From Acetobacteraceae bacterium (GTDB lineage Bacteria; Pseudomonadota; Alphaproteobacteria; Acetobacterales; Acetobacteraceae), in the NCBI GenBank assembly GCA_004843165.1, contig CP039459.1:437501-501500 (forward strand): a stretch of 64,000 nucleotides of DNA, written 5' to 3'. A program made the translations under genes and the position numbers. Positions within the stretch are counted from its first letter, which is position 1. The number at the start of each line of letters is the position of its first letter. This document shows, piece after piece, positions 16,797-24,826 of this stretch. The notes beneath the pieces are model-generated. The model worked only from the letters and a program-made list of their open reading frames with translations. It ran no database searches and was not told the origin of the DNA.

Positions 16797-17618
16797 TCAT
16801 GCTCCTAACCCATCCGCCTGCATCAAATGCTTGCCTTGGCGGAAAGGTTTTACAGCTACGGCAAGACCTGTCTTGTCATCGGTTTCAAACATCACACCAC
16901 AAACGCAGGCTTCTTGAGAAGCAGGGGCTAATTTTCCGCCAGCGAAAGGATGGCGTGTTCTAAGGATTGCACCTTCTTTTTCCATTCCGATAATACTGTC
17001 ATAATCACCACACATGCCGGCATCTGTTTGATAGGCTGTGCCCTTTGGTAAAATCCGTGTATCGGCTGTCGGAATATGGGTATGGGTGCCGACAACAAAA
17101 GAGACTTGTCCATCAAAAGCATTTGCCAAAGAAAGTTTCTCGCTTGTCGCTTCGCCGTGAACATCTAAAATAATTGCATCAACAGCCCTGCGAAGTGGAA
17201 AGCGGTTTAAAATATCTTCAACCGCTTTAAAGGGGTCATCCGCAATCGGATTCATAAAAATTCGGCAGGCAAGATTCACGACCAAAACTTTTTTACCATT
17301 TGGTAGCGGCTTAACGCAGAAACCATTACCCGGTGTGCTTTTCGGATAATTTACAGGCCGCACAAGAAAAGGGAAATCATTGATGGCAGGAATAAGTTCT
17401 TTACGGTCAAAAGCATGATTGCCCAAAGTAAGGCTATCAATCCCGGCTTCAAAAAGCTCTTTGGCAATCATAGGGCCAAGACCAAAGCCATGGCTGGCAT
17501 TTTCGGCATTTGCAACAATCATATCTAAACGATATGCTTTACGCCATTTTGCAACATTATGGATGATAGCTTCTCGCCCTGACCTACCGACAATATCACC
17601 TAAAAAAAGAATTCTCAC
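16797..17618 (-). CDS. TIGR00282/YmdB family metallophosphoesterase
   Basis: 273 aa if the GTG at 17618 is used (VRILFLGDIVG is the family N-terminus; AAGGGA lies about 10 bases upstream). The frame continues to an ATG at 17699, but those 27 residues are not family-like. Metal ligands are visible: GDIVGRSGR (about 7-15), NAENASHG (about 38-45), LGNHAFD (about 66-72), DVHGEATSEK and GTHTHIPTADTRIL. The YmdB family has 2',3'-cyclic phosphodiesterase activity. Starts 26 bases after the fthC stop, so likely the same transcript as fthC. Confidence 0.9.
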   Translation of the reverse strand: MRILFLGDIVGRSGREAIIHNVAKWRKAYRLDMIVANAENASHGFGLGPMIAKELFEAGIDSLTLGNHAFDRKELIPAINDFPFLVRPVNYPKSTPGNGFCVKPLPNGKKVLVVNLACRIFMNPIADDPFKAVEDILNRFPLRRAVDAIILDVHGEATSEKLSLANAFDGQVSFVVGTHTHIPTADTRILPKGTAYQTDAGMCGDYDSIIGMEKEGAILRTRHPFAGGKLAPASQEACVCGVMFETDDKTGLAVAVKPFRQGKHLMQADGLGA

Positions 17619-17643
17619 TATCCTGCTTTCCCTTAATTTTCTC

Positions 17644-18198
17644 TCACAAAGGATCTCGAAACGGAAATGTGACAATCCCCTTTTCTGTACAAAGCACATC
17701 CAGCCTTTGATCGTGTTTTTTAATCTCTAAAGTTTCCTTATACTGCACCGAAAGCGCATAACCTAGCCGAAAAATTTTTGGATATTTCGCTAAAAAACGG
17801 TCATAAAAACCACCGCCATACCCTATCCGATACCCTTTGGAATCATAACCCAAAAGTGGCACGACAACACCCTCTAAAGACAAGGAGGAATCAACCGTTT
17901 CATCGGGATAAAACGTTCCAAAATCCCCTTTTTTCATCAATATTTCGGGAGTCCATTTTCGGAAAAGAATTTTTTTCTCTGCCTTAAAGGTTTCCGGTAA
18001 AAAGATTTTAAACTGTTTCTGGTAAAGAAAATGACATAAAGGGCGTAAATCTATTTCATGCGCTAGTGGCCAGACCAATCCCCACGATTTCAAATGTGAT
18101 TTGAGGACAAAATTTGCCAGATTCACGCTTATTTTTGATTCATTTTCGGGAGAAAGGGCTATTTTTCGCTTTGCTTTGAGAGCCTGACGCACTGGCAT
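17644..18198 (-). CDS. fthC: 5-formyltetrahydrofolate cyclo-ligase
   Basis: 184 aa. Converts 5-formyl-THF to 5,10-methenyl-THF with ATP. The signature DSKGYRIGYGGGFYDRFL is present near residue 120-138 and VVVPLLGYD precedes it. N-terminal VRQALKAKRK is usual. SD GGGAGG lies upstream of the ATG. It follows the 6S RNA gene closely, the same zapA-ssrS-fthC order as in E. coli (ygfE-ssrS-ygfA), so it may be co-transcribed with the RNA. Confidence 0.93.
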   Translation of the reverse strand: MPVRQALKAKRKIALSPENESKISVNLANFVLKSHLKSWGLVWPLAHEIDLRPLCHFLYQKQFKIFLPETFKAEKKILFRKWTPEILMKKGDFGTFYPDETVDSSLSLEGVVVPLLGYDSKGYRIGYGGGFYDRFLAKYPKIFRLGYALSVQYKETLEIKKHDQRLDVLCTEKGIVTFPFRDPL

Positions 18199-18221
18199 CC
18201 TATTTACGGCCTCCCTGCCAT

Positions 18222-18383
18222 AAGCGGAGCCGCCATGGCCGTCTTCAAATCAGCTCTCCCGGACCTGCTTTAACAGGTGGGTGACCGGATAATGCGACCA
18301 CGATCGCAACAGTGCTGGCCCCCTTCGGAGTGCTTATCGGCCCAGAGGTTGATGTGCGAATAACGTACCGGGCAGCTCCTGTG
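18222..18383 (-). ncRNA. ssrS: 6S RNA
   Basis: About 160 nt between zapA and fthC, the conserved 6S position. The minus strand closes with GGAGCTGCC (18379-18371) against GGCGGCTCC (18234-18226), one wobble pair. It contains CTGGGCCGATA, close to E. coli 6S CUGAGCCGAUA, and GGGCCGATAA can pair with TTATCCGGTC around a large bubble, the open-promoter mimic. Inner hairpins TGCGA/TCGCA and ACCTG/CAGGT are visible. 6S binds sigma70 RNA polymerase in stationary phase. Ends are estimated. Confidence 0.85.
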
Positions 18384-18386
18384 AGA

Positions 18387-18415
18387 ATAATAAGCCTTTT
18401 CATGTCACAGCTCAA
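18387..18415 (-). promoter_or_regulatory. sigma70-type promoter of 6S RNA
   Basis: On the minus strand: TTGAGC (18415-18410), 17-base spacer, TATTAT (18392-18387), with the predicted RNA 5' end about 6-8 bases downstream. It lies just after the zapA stop region. Confidence 0.65.
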
Positions 18416-18432
18416 GCAATTTAAAAACGAAA

Positions 18433-18831
18433 TTAAGCTGCTTTCTGAAGATTCTCTTTGACTTCCGCCAAGGTTTTTTCAGCTCGATCTGCTAAAAATC
18501 TAATTTGATTTTCAGCTCGTGCAAGCGCCTCTTTCAGAGAGGCGATTTCTTTTTTATCATTTTCTGCCTGCTTACCTCTCTCCAGAACTTCCTGAGCGAC
18601 TTTGTCAGCCTCGTCTTTTTCTTTAAGCGCCTTGGTTTCAATTTCACTTAAAAGAAGAAGAGAGGTCAAGAATAATGCATGCGCCTCGCTATCGGGGCGC
18701 AATGTTCTGGCAACTTTAGAAGTCCGCTCTTCCAATGTCGTTCCCAAACGGCAAATCTTTGTTTCGTCCTCTTCTTTGCACCAAACGGAATAAGGAGATC
18801 CGTTAATCAGCAACTCGACCTTTTTTGCCAT
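18433..18831 (-). CDS. zapA: cell division protein ZapA
   Basis: 132 aa. Binds FtsZ and stabilises Z-ring filaments. N-terminal ZapA head (KVELLINGSPYSVWCKEEDE, then RLGTTLEERTSKVAR) and a C-terminal coiled coil (KALKEKDEADKVAQEV to the end), which is typical of dimer/tetramer formation. The ATG shares a base with the upstream stop (TAATG), so it is translationally coupled to the preceding coiled-coil protein. 6S RNA follows. Confidence 0.88.
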   Translation of the reverse strand: MAKKVELLINGSPYSVWCKEEDETKICRLGTTLEERTSKVARTLRPDSEAHALFLTSLLLLSEIETKALKEKDEADKVAQEVLERGKQAENDKKEIASLKEALARAENQIRFLADRAEKTLAEVKENLQKAA

Positions 18832-19391
18832 TAATGTACATCCCTTACTTTATCCAGATGTACATTGTCATTTCCAACAGGCAATTTGACAATTTCAGCC
18901 TCTTGAACGACCGTGTCCTTTACGGGATTCACTTCTTCTAAAAGTGCTTCGGCAACACTGAGAACGGCATCATAATCTTTCTTAATAAGATCTATACCTG
19001 TCTGATGCTCTGATTTTAGATGCGCGATCGTTTGCTCTTTTTCCGCAATATTTTGAGCATATTCTGTCTTAAGGGCAGACATTTCATCAGAATGTGCTTG
19101 ACGCAATTCAGAAAAAGCAGCCTGATGCTTTGCCTGAAGTTCCTCTTGCTCCATCTGAGCCATTAAAAGAATCTCTTCATTCTCCTCAAGCTTTTTTTCG
19201 TAACCTTTTTTGAGGGTTTCTGTCTCTGATGCATGTGCCTCACGCAGCGTGTTTAATTCTGCTTTATGGCTTTCCTGCTGATTTTTTTGCTGGAGGCGTA
19301 AATTTTTAATCTGCTCACAAAGTGCAGATAATCCTTCTAAAACCTTTTCTAAACGTTTTGAATCCGCCTGAAATACTTGCTTCTCTAACAC
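18831..19391 (-). CDS. coiled-coil protein upstream of zapA
   Basis: 186 aa, start GTG at 19391 with GGAAGGGA 7 bases upstream. Almost entirely coiled coil from residue 5 to about 150, with repeated units (QxSHKAEL, EAHASE, QAHSDEM, SEHQTGI). It then has IKKDYDAVLSVAEALLEEV and a Val/Asp-rich tail. The first 15 residues and the IKKDYDAVL block are shared with the 19468-19764 gene, so the two are paralogues; this one contains the expanded repeat. Alphaproteobacteria often have a DUF4164-type coiled-coil gene before zapA. A role with ZapA/FtsZ is inferred from coupling. Confidence 0.7.
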   Translation of the reverse strand: MLEKQVFQADSKRLEKVLEGLSALCEQIKNLRLQQKNQQESHKAELNTLREAHASETETLKKGYEKKLEENEEILLMAQMEQEELQAKHQAAFSELRQAHSDEMSALKTEYAQNIAEKEQTIAHLKSEHQTGIDLIKKDYDAVLSVAEALLEEVNPVKDTVVQEAEIVKLPVGNDNVHLDKVRDVH

Positions 19392-19467
19392 AGTCTAATC
19401 CCTTCCAAAACCAAATTTCTATACATTTTTGAACTGTTTAATCCGCCTTTTTTATAAGGCGTCAAAG

Positions 19468-19764
19468 TCACAATTCAATCAATATCTTCTCTTCATCGTC
19501 ATCATCAACATTGTCATTTTTAGCCTCGACAATAACCTCTTTTTCCACCGGTTCGCTTTCATCAACGGATTTCAAAAGCTCCTCCGCCATTACAAGAACC
19601 GCATCATAATCTTTTTTAATCACATCCAGAGAAGCAGCATGCGTCTGACGCTGTTTTTCATTTTCTTTTTTTAGCTCTTCTGCCGTGCGACTCAGGTTCA
19701 ATAAAGAATCCAAAGCCTTTTCAAGCCGCTGTATTTCTGTTTGAAGCGTTTGCTCTTCTCTCAC
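19468..19764 (-). CDS. small coiled-coil protein, paralogue of the next gene
   Basis: 98 aa, GTG start with AAGGGGA 7 bases upstream, the same initiation arrangement as its neighbour. N-terminal coiled coil (RLEKALDSLLNLSRTAEELK), IKKDYDAVLVMAEELLKSVDE in common with the neighbour, then an acidic tail (DNVDDDDEE). Likely the first gene of the coiled-coil/coiled-coil/zapA operon. Function unknown. Confidence 0.65.
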   Translation of the reverse strand: MREEQTLQTEIQRLEKALDSLLNLSRTAEELKKENEKQRQTHAASLDVIKKDYDAVLVMAEELLKSVDESEPVEKEVIVEAKNDNVDDDDEEKILIEL

Positions 19765-19944
19765 GCCTAAATCCCCTTCGCACCCAAGATTTTTCCTGCT
19801 CGCCGTATTTTAACGCAATTTTTCCTTAAAGCCTAATCCTGCCCTATCATAAAAATCAGACAAAGCAAGATTTATCCAACGACAAGATCTTTTATTTTTA
19901 AAGGCACAGCAATTCCTTGCCTAAACAGCGTACAATGCCTCTAA

Positions 19945-20979
19945 CTAAGGCCCTTCTCCTTTCAGAATTTTTTCCAAAATTTCATCTGAAAGATTAAGCC
20001 CGTAAAATGTCTGATAAAAAAAGTGCATCTTCTTTTTTATTCCCTGACTTTCAAGCCCCCTCCCACTTATAATCGCACTTGCCCATAGCGCCTGCAAAGG
20101 CAGCTCCGGGCCGGAGCGATCCCATAGGAATAATCCGGCAGGATTGCGGTAAAGATGATTTTCCTTAAAGGCCTTTAACAGAAAAGCGCCCGTCGGAACC
20201 TTTCCCTTTTCCCATTTACCTGCATTGGCTTGCAAAATGATAATGTCAGGATTCCAAGCATAAATCTGTTCCCACGTAATTTCTTTCTTATTACCGCTAA
20301 AAGTAAAAATATTTTGCCCGCCTGCCATCCGTATCCATTCATCAATAATCGTATTCTTGCCATCAGCTTTTAAAGGTTCCAATGATGAAAGATGCAACAC
20401 TTTGGGCGCATCAGGTTTTACTTTTATAAGATTTGGAAGTGAGCCGTTCGGCTGACAGATAGCGCCTTCTAAATTCGTTGGGATTTCTCTTAAATTCTCG
20501 ATTAAAAAATCTTTATAAATTCTAGCTTTTTCAAGTGCCAAAGCTGTATTTTCCAACTGAGCGCTCTTCTGGATACAGGCCAATAATCCAGCATAATCTG
20601 TAAAGTCCAAAACTTCGACATGAAGACCAGCATTTTTTAGAATCCCTGCCTTATCTTTTCTTTCCGCCGGAAGAATAACCAAACGAGGATGAAGGGAAAT
20701 GATGCGTTCTGGAGCCATCCCCCCGACCGGCACAATTTTAATTGCATAAAGAAAAGGAAAAAGCGGATACAGCCAAGGCGTTCTTGTTGAATCAACCGCC
20801 GCAGCCGTCACGTGCGTTCCCATCATGACATTTATAGGTAAATGGGAAAACCATTCATCAATCAACCCGTCGCCTTGCGGCAAAACAAGAGAATCTTTTT
20901 CTTGGGCAAAGGCCGAGACTGTAAAAAACGCCAACATCCATAAAAAGAAAAGAAAAGATAAAAAACGTGTGAAATTCAT
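19945..20979 (-). CDS. periplasmic iron/haem/cobalamin-type ABC transporter substrate-binding protein (orphan)
   Basis: 344 aa. Signal peptide residues 1-25 (FTVSAFA-QEK). The two-lobed FecB/BtuF-type fold shows in GGMAPERIISLHPRLVILPAERKDKAGILKNAGLHVEVLD (lobe 1) and DEWIRMAGGQNIF, then ITWEQIYAWNPDIIILQ (lobe 2). The family delivers siderophores, haem or cobalamin to a BtuC/FecD-type permease; none is encoded nearby. No Shine-Dalgarno is visible, and a strong palindrome ends 5 bases before the ATG. Ligand not predictable. Confidence 0.85.
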   Translation of the reverse strand: MNFTRFLSFLFFLWMLAFFTVSAFAQEKDSLVLPQGDGLIDEWFSHLPINVMMGTHVTAAAVDSTRTPWLYPLFPFLYAIKIVPVGGMAPERIISLHPRLVILPAERKDKAGILKNAGLHVEVLDFTDYAGLLACIQKSAQLENTALALEKARIYKDFLIENLREIPTNLEGAICQPNGSLPNLIKVKPDAPKVLHLSSLEPLKADGKNTIIDEWIRMAGGQNIFTFSGNKKEITWEQIYAWNPDIIILQANAGKWEKGKVPTGAFLLKAFKENHLYRNPAGLFLWDRSGPELPLQALWASAIISGRGLESQGIKKKMHFFYQTFYGLNLSDEILEKILKGEGP

Positions 20980-20984
20980 AAAAA

Positions 20985-21020
20985 ATAAGTATGCTAATTT
21001 TTAAAATTAAGCATACTTAT
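20985..21020 (-). terminator. perfect 11-bp inverted repeat directly before the binding-protein start
   Basis: ATAAGTATGCT/AGCATACTTAT (20985-20995 with 21010-21020), AT-rich loop. On the minus strand it ends in TTTTT followed at once by the ATG at 20979. It has the form of an intrinsic terminator for epmA, or of an operator/attenuator for the binding protein. Confidence 0.6.
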
Positions 21021-21063
21021 CTATGACTTCTAAAGAACTGTAAAGCGCTGAATCTTTAACGGA

Positions 21064-22020
21064 TTATTCCCAAATCACGTCTTTTATTTTAGGCGCGCCT
21101 GTTGCGAGCATCACGAGACGGTCAAAACCAAGGGCAATTCCGGAACAATCAGGCAAATCTTTTAACCCCTCTAAAAAATCCTCATCCATTTCCCATTTTT
21201 GATCGGGATAAAGTTTTTCACGCCTTTCACGATCGGTTTCAAAACGCTTGCGCTGTTCTACAATATCGGAAAGTTCCTCAAATGCATTCGCAAGCTCCAA
21301 GCCGCCGGCATAAAGCTCAAAGCGAAGCGCTTCTCTCGGATCTTCTGGATTTAATTTTGCCAAGGCCGCCTGTGGCGCTGGCCAATGCGTCAGAAAAGTC
21401 GGCTTCTTCCGGCCAAGATGCGGTTCAATCTTTTCAAGTAAAATTCGAAAAAAAAGGTCTTCCCATTCCTCCTCTTCCCGCAAAACATAGCCGGCCTGCT
21501 GGGCTAAAGCCTTTGCATCACCGATCGTGCCCAACACATCTGCGCCGGCATATTTTTCAAAAGCCTCGGACATTTTTAAAATTTCAAAATCGCCGTAAAT
21601 GTCAATTTTTTCACCTTGGCGTAAAACTTCTGGCGGTAAAAGCGATTGTATAAATTCCTGGGTTTCCCGCATTAAATCCTGCAAAGAGGCATCCGGGCGG
21701 TACCATTCCAGCATTGTAAATTCAGGATGATGATGATCGCTCCCCTCCCCATTGCGCCAAACACGTGCAAATTGATAAACAGGATTTTTCGTTGCGGCGA
21801 CAAAACGTTTCATGGCAAATTCAGGGCTGGTATGTAAAAAACGCTTAACCTGACCGCCTTGAGGATGTTCCAGCATTGTCGAAAAGACGCGCAAATGGAC
21901 CTCTTCTCCTGGGCTTTTAACAAGATACGGTGTTTCAAGCTCGATATAGCCCCGTGCTTCAAAAAAGGCTCTTCCCCCTTGTAACATCAAAGATCTGCGT
22001 TTTAATAAAGCCTGTTTCAT
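21064..22020 (-). CDS. epmA: EF-P (R)-beta-lysine ligase
   Basis: 318 aa. A lysyl-tRNA-synthetase-like class II enzyme without the anticodon-binding domain; it attaches beta-lysine to a Lys of elongation factor P. Motif 2 is FARVWRNGEG with HHHPEFTMLEWY (about residues 85-108) and motif 3 is GIALGFDRLVMLATG (near the end). N-terminal MKQALLKRRSLMLQ fits the family. Its substrate EF-P (23203-23766) and the mutase EpmB (22051-23067) are adjacent. The start lies only 30 bases from the epmB start on the other strand. Confidence 0.93.
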   Translation of the reverse strand: MKQALLKRRSLMLQGGRAFFEARGYIELETPYLVKSPGEEVHLRVFSTMLEHPQGGQVKRFLHTSPEFAMKRFVAATKNPVYQFARVWRNGEGSDHHHPEFTMLEWYRPDASLQDLMRETQEFIQSLLPPEVLRQGEKIDIYGDFEILKMSEAFEKYAGADVLGTIGDAKALAQQAGYVLREEEEWEDLFFRILLEKIEPHLGRKKPTFLTHWPAPQAALAKLNPEDPREALRFELYAGGLELANAFEELSDIVEQRKRFETDRERREKLYPDQKWEMDEDFLEGLKDLPDCSGIALGFDRLVMLATGAPKIKDVIWE

Positions 22021-22050
22021 TTTGCCATTCCCATTTAAGCTTTTACTCTC

Positions 22051-23067
22051 TTGACCGACTCTTCTTCTAAAACAACTTTACGCCATTTTTCCCAACTTAT
22101 TGCGGAAAAGCTCCTTCCCGATGTGCAGCCAGCGCCCCAATGGCATGAAACCCTTTCTAAGAAATATGCCATCGCTGTTCCCAAAACTTTTGCCGAAATC
22201 ATTGAGCATTCAGATGATCCCATCGCTAGACAGGTTTTACCAGATGAAAGGGAATTGCACACCCAATCTTATGAGGTTGAAGATCCGACCGCAGATGAGG
22301 CTTTCTCCCCCATTGCCGGTATTATCCACCGCTATCCACACCGAATCCTTTTAAAACCGCTCTTAATTTGTCCACTTTATTGCCGTTTTTGTTTCCGGCG
22401 GGAATTTGTCGGACAAACCGGCAAAGCCCATCAAAGCGGCCTTTTATCACAGGAACATTTAGAAGCCGCTTTAGACTGGATTGAAAACCATTCTGAAATC
22501 AATGAGGTGATTTTAAGCGGGGGCGATCCGCTTTTACTTTCCCCCCGGCGTTTGCGTTTCATTTTACAGCGCTTGGAAAAAATTCCGCATGTAAAGACCC
22601 TGCGTATCCATAGCCGGGTACCCGTTGCCGCCCCCGAATTAATTACGGCTGAACTTTTAAAGGCTTTGGAAACAGAAAAGCCGCTTTGGATCGCTATTCA
22701 CGCCAATCATGCCAAGGAGTTTTCCCCCAAGGCCCGAAAAGCCATTAGGGATTTACGCAAACAAGGCGTTCTCCTGCTTTCGCAATCTGTCCTTTTAAAA
22801 GACGTGAATGATAATGTTGAGGCACTCGCCGATCTTTTTGAGGGTTTTTTAGAAATGGGCGTCAAACCTTATTACCTGCATCACCTTGATCCAGCACCTG
22901 GCACAGCACATTTCCGGGTTGAAATTTCGGATGGTTTAGCGCTTTTACGGCAGTTGCGGGGACGTTTAAGTGGACTGGCGTTCCCAGCTTATACGGCGGA
23001 AAGACCACAGGGCGGCGGAAAAATTCCGCTTGGCCCTGCTTATGAACTGAAAGAGCTTAAAAAATAA
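22051..23067 (+). CDS. epmB: EF-P beta-lysylation protein, lysine 2,3-aminomutase
   Basis: 338 aa. Radical SAM enzyme that isomerises L-lysine to (R)-beta-lysine for EpmA. The cluster motif CPLYCRFCFRREFVG is at about 108-122, and GGDPLLLS and the PLP-lysine region GGGKIPLGP (near the C-terminus) are present. The start is TTG at 22051; no in-frame ATG lies upstream of the conserved domain and no Shine-Dalgarno is evident, so the exact start is uncertain. EpmC (hydroxylase) is not nearby. Confidence 0.92.
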   Translation: MTDSSSKTTLRHFSQLIAEKLLPDVQPAPQWHETLSKKYAIAVPKTFAEIIEHSDDPIARQVLPDERELHTQSYEVEDPTADEAFSPIAGIIHRYPHRILLKPLLICPLYCRFCFRREFVGQTGKAHQSGLLSQEHLEAALDWIENHSEINEVILSGGDPLLLSPRRLRFILQRLEKIPHVKTLRIHSRVPVAAPELITAELLKALETEKPLWIAIHANHAKEFSPKARKAIRDLRKQGVLLLSQSVLLKDVNDNVEALADLFEGFLEMGVKPYYLHHLDPAPGTAHFRVEISDGLALLRQLRGRLSGLAFPAYTAERPQGGGKIPLGPAYELKELKK

Positions 23068-23202
23068 AAGAAAATACGCTACATATCTTGCATGAATTCT
23101 CGAACAAGACTTGCATCTCCTATAGGTGCAAGATTAAGAGATAAAATGTATAACTATAATTTCTGTCACTTTAAATTTTTCTGAAAAGACGATTACATTC
23201 CA

Positions 23203-23766
23203 ATGAAACAACAGGCTAACCTCATTCGTGCCGGCCAAGTCCTTGAACATAACGGACGCCGCTGGACTGTTCTAAAGCAGCAAATCCTAACCCCAGGTAA
23301 AGGTGGTGCCTTTATTCAGGTCGAAATGAGAGATCTAGAATCAGGCAACAAAACCAATGAGCGCTGGCGGACGGCGGATACGGTTGAACGCCTTCCAACC
23401 GAAGATCGTGATTATGTCTATTCTTACATGGACGGCGACAATATCGTTCTGATGGATCCGGAAACTTTTGAACAGACAATGCTCCATAAAGACATTTTAG
23501 GCGAACAGATTGCCTTCCTTCAGGATAATATGGAACTTGGCGTTCGTTTCGTGGATGGTGATGCCGTTGCCGTTACCCTTCCGCCGCATGTCACCGTTGA
23601 AATCGCCGAGGCAGATCCTGTCGTCAATGGCCAGACCGCAAGCTCCTCTTATAAGCCTGCCCTTCTTGCTAACGGAGTCAAAACCTTGGTGCCGCCTTTT
23701 ATTAAATCAGGTGAAAGCATCGTTGTCCGCACCGAAGACGGCTCCTATGTCGAGCGTGCAAAATAA
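23203..23766 (+). CDS. efp: elongation factor P
   Basis: 187 aa. Relieves ribosome stalling at polyproline. The KOW-like domain has the modified lysine K33 in LTPGKGGAFIQV (E. coli K34), consistent with EpmA/EpmB beside it. Two OB domains follow; the C-terminus GESIVVRTEDGSYVERAK is standard. It has its own upstream region of 135 bases, so it may be transcribed separately from epmB. A strong hairpin follows at 23799-23825. Confidence 0.96.
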   Translation: MKQQANLIRAGQVLEHNGRRWTVLKQQILTPGKGGAFIQVEMRDLESGNKTNERWRTADTVERLPTEDRDYVYSYMDGDNIVLMDPETFEQTMLHKDILGEQIAFLQDNMELGVRFVDGDAVAVTLPPHVTVEIAEADPVVNGQTASSSYKPALLANGVKTLVPPFIKSGESIVVRTEDGSYVERAK

Positions 23767-23798
23767 TTTAATTTTTTAACTTCTTCTTTTCTTTGCGT

Positions 23799-23825
23799 GT
23801 ATTCCTCCCCTTTACGGAGGAATAC
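23799..23825 (+). terminator. 10-bp hairpin after efp, covering a Shine-Dalgarno
   Basis: GTATTCCTCC/GGAGGAATAC (23799-23808 with 23816-23825), 7-base loop, then ATGTTTTT. It can end efp transcription; its 3' arm holds a GGAGG that would serve the ATG at 23826. Confidence 0.6.
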
Positions 23826-23855
23826 ATGTTTTTAAATCTAAATAAGGTTATCAAT

Positions 23856-24701
23856 ATGCGTTTATCCCCTCATATGGCTGTCATGCACAATGCTGCGACA
23901 AAAGCAGGTCGCTCGCTATTGCGGGATTTTTCAGATATTGAGCATCTTCAGGTTAATGCCAAGGCTCCTGGTGACTTTGTTTCACAAGCCGATTTAAAAG
24001 CAGAAAAAATCCTTAAAGAAGAGCTAGAAAAAGCCCGTCCAGGCTATGCTTTTCTTATGGAAGAAAGCGGAGAAAGCGGTTCTGAAAATTGGACATGGCG
24101 CTGGATTGTTGATCCTTTGGATGGCACCTCAAACTTTTTGCACGGTATTCCTCAATGGGCTGTCTCCATTGGTCTCCAACGCCGTCATGAAGATGGCAGC
24201 GTCGAGATAATAGCTGGGGTTGTTTACAATCCCGTTGCCCAAGAAATGTACTGGGCGGAAAAAGGCTTAGGCGCTTTCTTAAATGATCGCCGTATCCGTG
24301 TTTCTGGCAGAGCTCGCCTTTCAGATGCCTTAATTGCTACAGGGATTCCCTTTGCAGCCTCTTCCAAAACGGTTCAGCGTCCTTTCCTCAATGTTTTAGC
24401 AACTTTAATGCCACGGGTTGCCGGCATTCGCCGTTTTGGTGCGGCTGCCCTTGATCTGGCGGGGGTTGCTTGTGGACGTTTTGACGGATTCTGGGAATAT
24501 GGTTTAAAACCGTGGGACTGTGCGGCAGGAATTATCATTATCCGAGAGGCTGGTGGACACATCACTGACCCACAGGGTAAACAACTAGACGGTAACCTTA
24601 AAGGAAGCCTAAATGTTGTCTCCGGTAACCAACATCTTTTTGCACGTTTACAAAAACTTGTTGATCGTGCGATTACAATTTCTGAGCCACAATCAAAATA
24701 A
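23856..24701 (+). CDS. suhB: inositol-1-monophosphatase family protein
   Basis: 281 aa from the ATG at 23856 (MRLSPHMAVMHNAA, the usual Acetobacteraceae-type N-terminus, AAGG 8 bases upstream). An in-frame ATG at 23826 adds 10 residues, and its GGAGG lies inside the preceding hairpin. Metal-site motifs are EESGE (about 66), WIVDPLDGTSNFLHGIPQWAVSIGL (about 85-109) and KPWDCAAGIIIIREAGG (about 213-229). Li+-sensitive inositol phosphatase family; SuhB also acts in rRNA antitermination in E. coli. A terminator follows. Confidence 0.9.
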   Translation: MRLSPHMAVMHNAATKAGRSLLRDFSDIEHLQVNAKAPGDFVSQADLKAEKILKEELEKARPGYAFLMEESGESGSENWTWRWIVDPLDGTSNFLHGIPQWAVSIGLQRRHEDGSVEIIAGVVYNPVAQEMYWAEKGLGAFLNDRRIRVSGRARLSDALIATGIPFAASSKTVQRPFLNVLATLMPRVAGIRRFGAAALDLAGVACGRFDGFWEYGLKPWDCAAGIIIIREAGGHITDPQGKQLDGNLKGSLNVVSGNQHLFARLQKLVDRAITISEPQSK

Positions 24702-24710
24702 TTGATTGAA

Positions 24711-24735
24711 AGGCGGTTTTATAACCGCCTTAATT
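24711..24735 (+). terminator. intrinsic terminator of suhB
   Basis: Stem AGGCGGTT/AACCGCCT (24711-24718 with 24723-24730), loop TTAT, then TTAATT. Short T-run, so moderate. Confidence 0.6.
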
Positions 24736-24826
24736 GAAGTGAAACATGCGCCCTAATGAGGATTCTTACCTTTTGACTTGTCAGGAAAATAGCAAATTAA
24801 AAAAAGAATTTCCTTTGCTTTCCCGC

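Noticed and set aside
18222-18383. 4.5S/SRP RNA instead of 6S RNA
   Set aside because: CAGGTCCGG looks like part of the SRP core, but the expected GGAAGCAGCC loop is missing, while the closing stem, the CTGGGCCGATA block and the zapA-fthC context fit 6S RNA.
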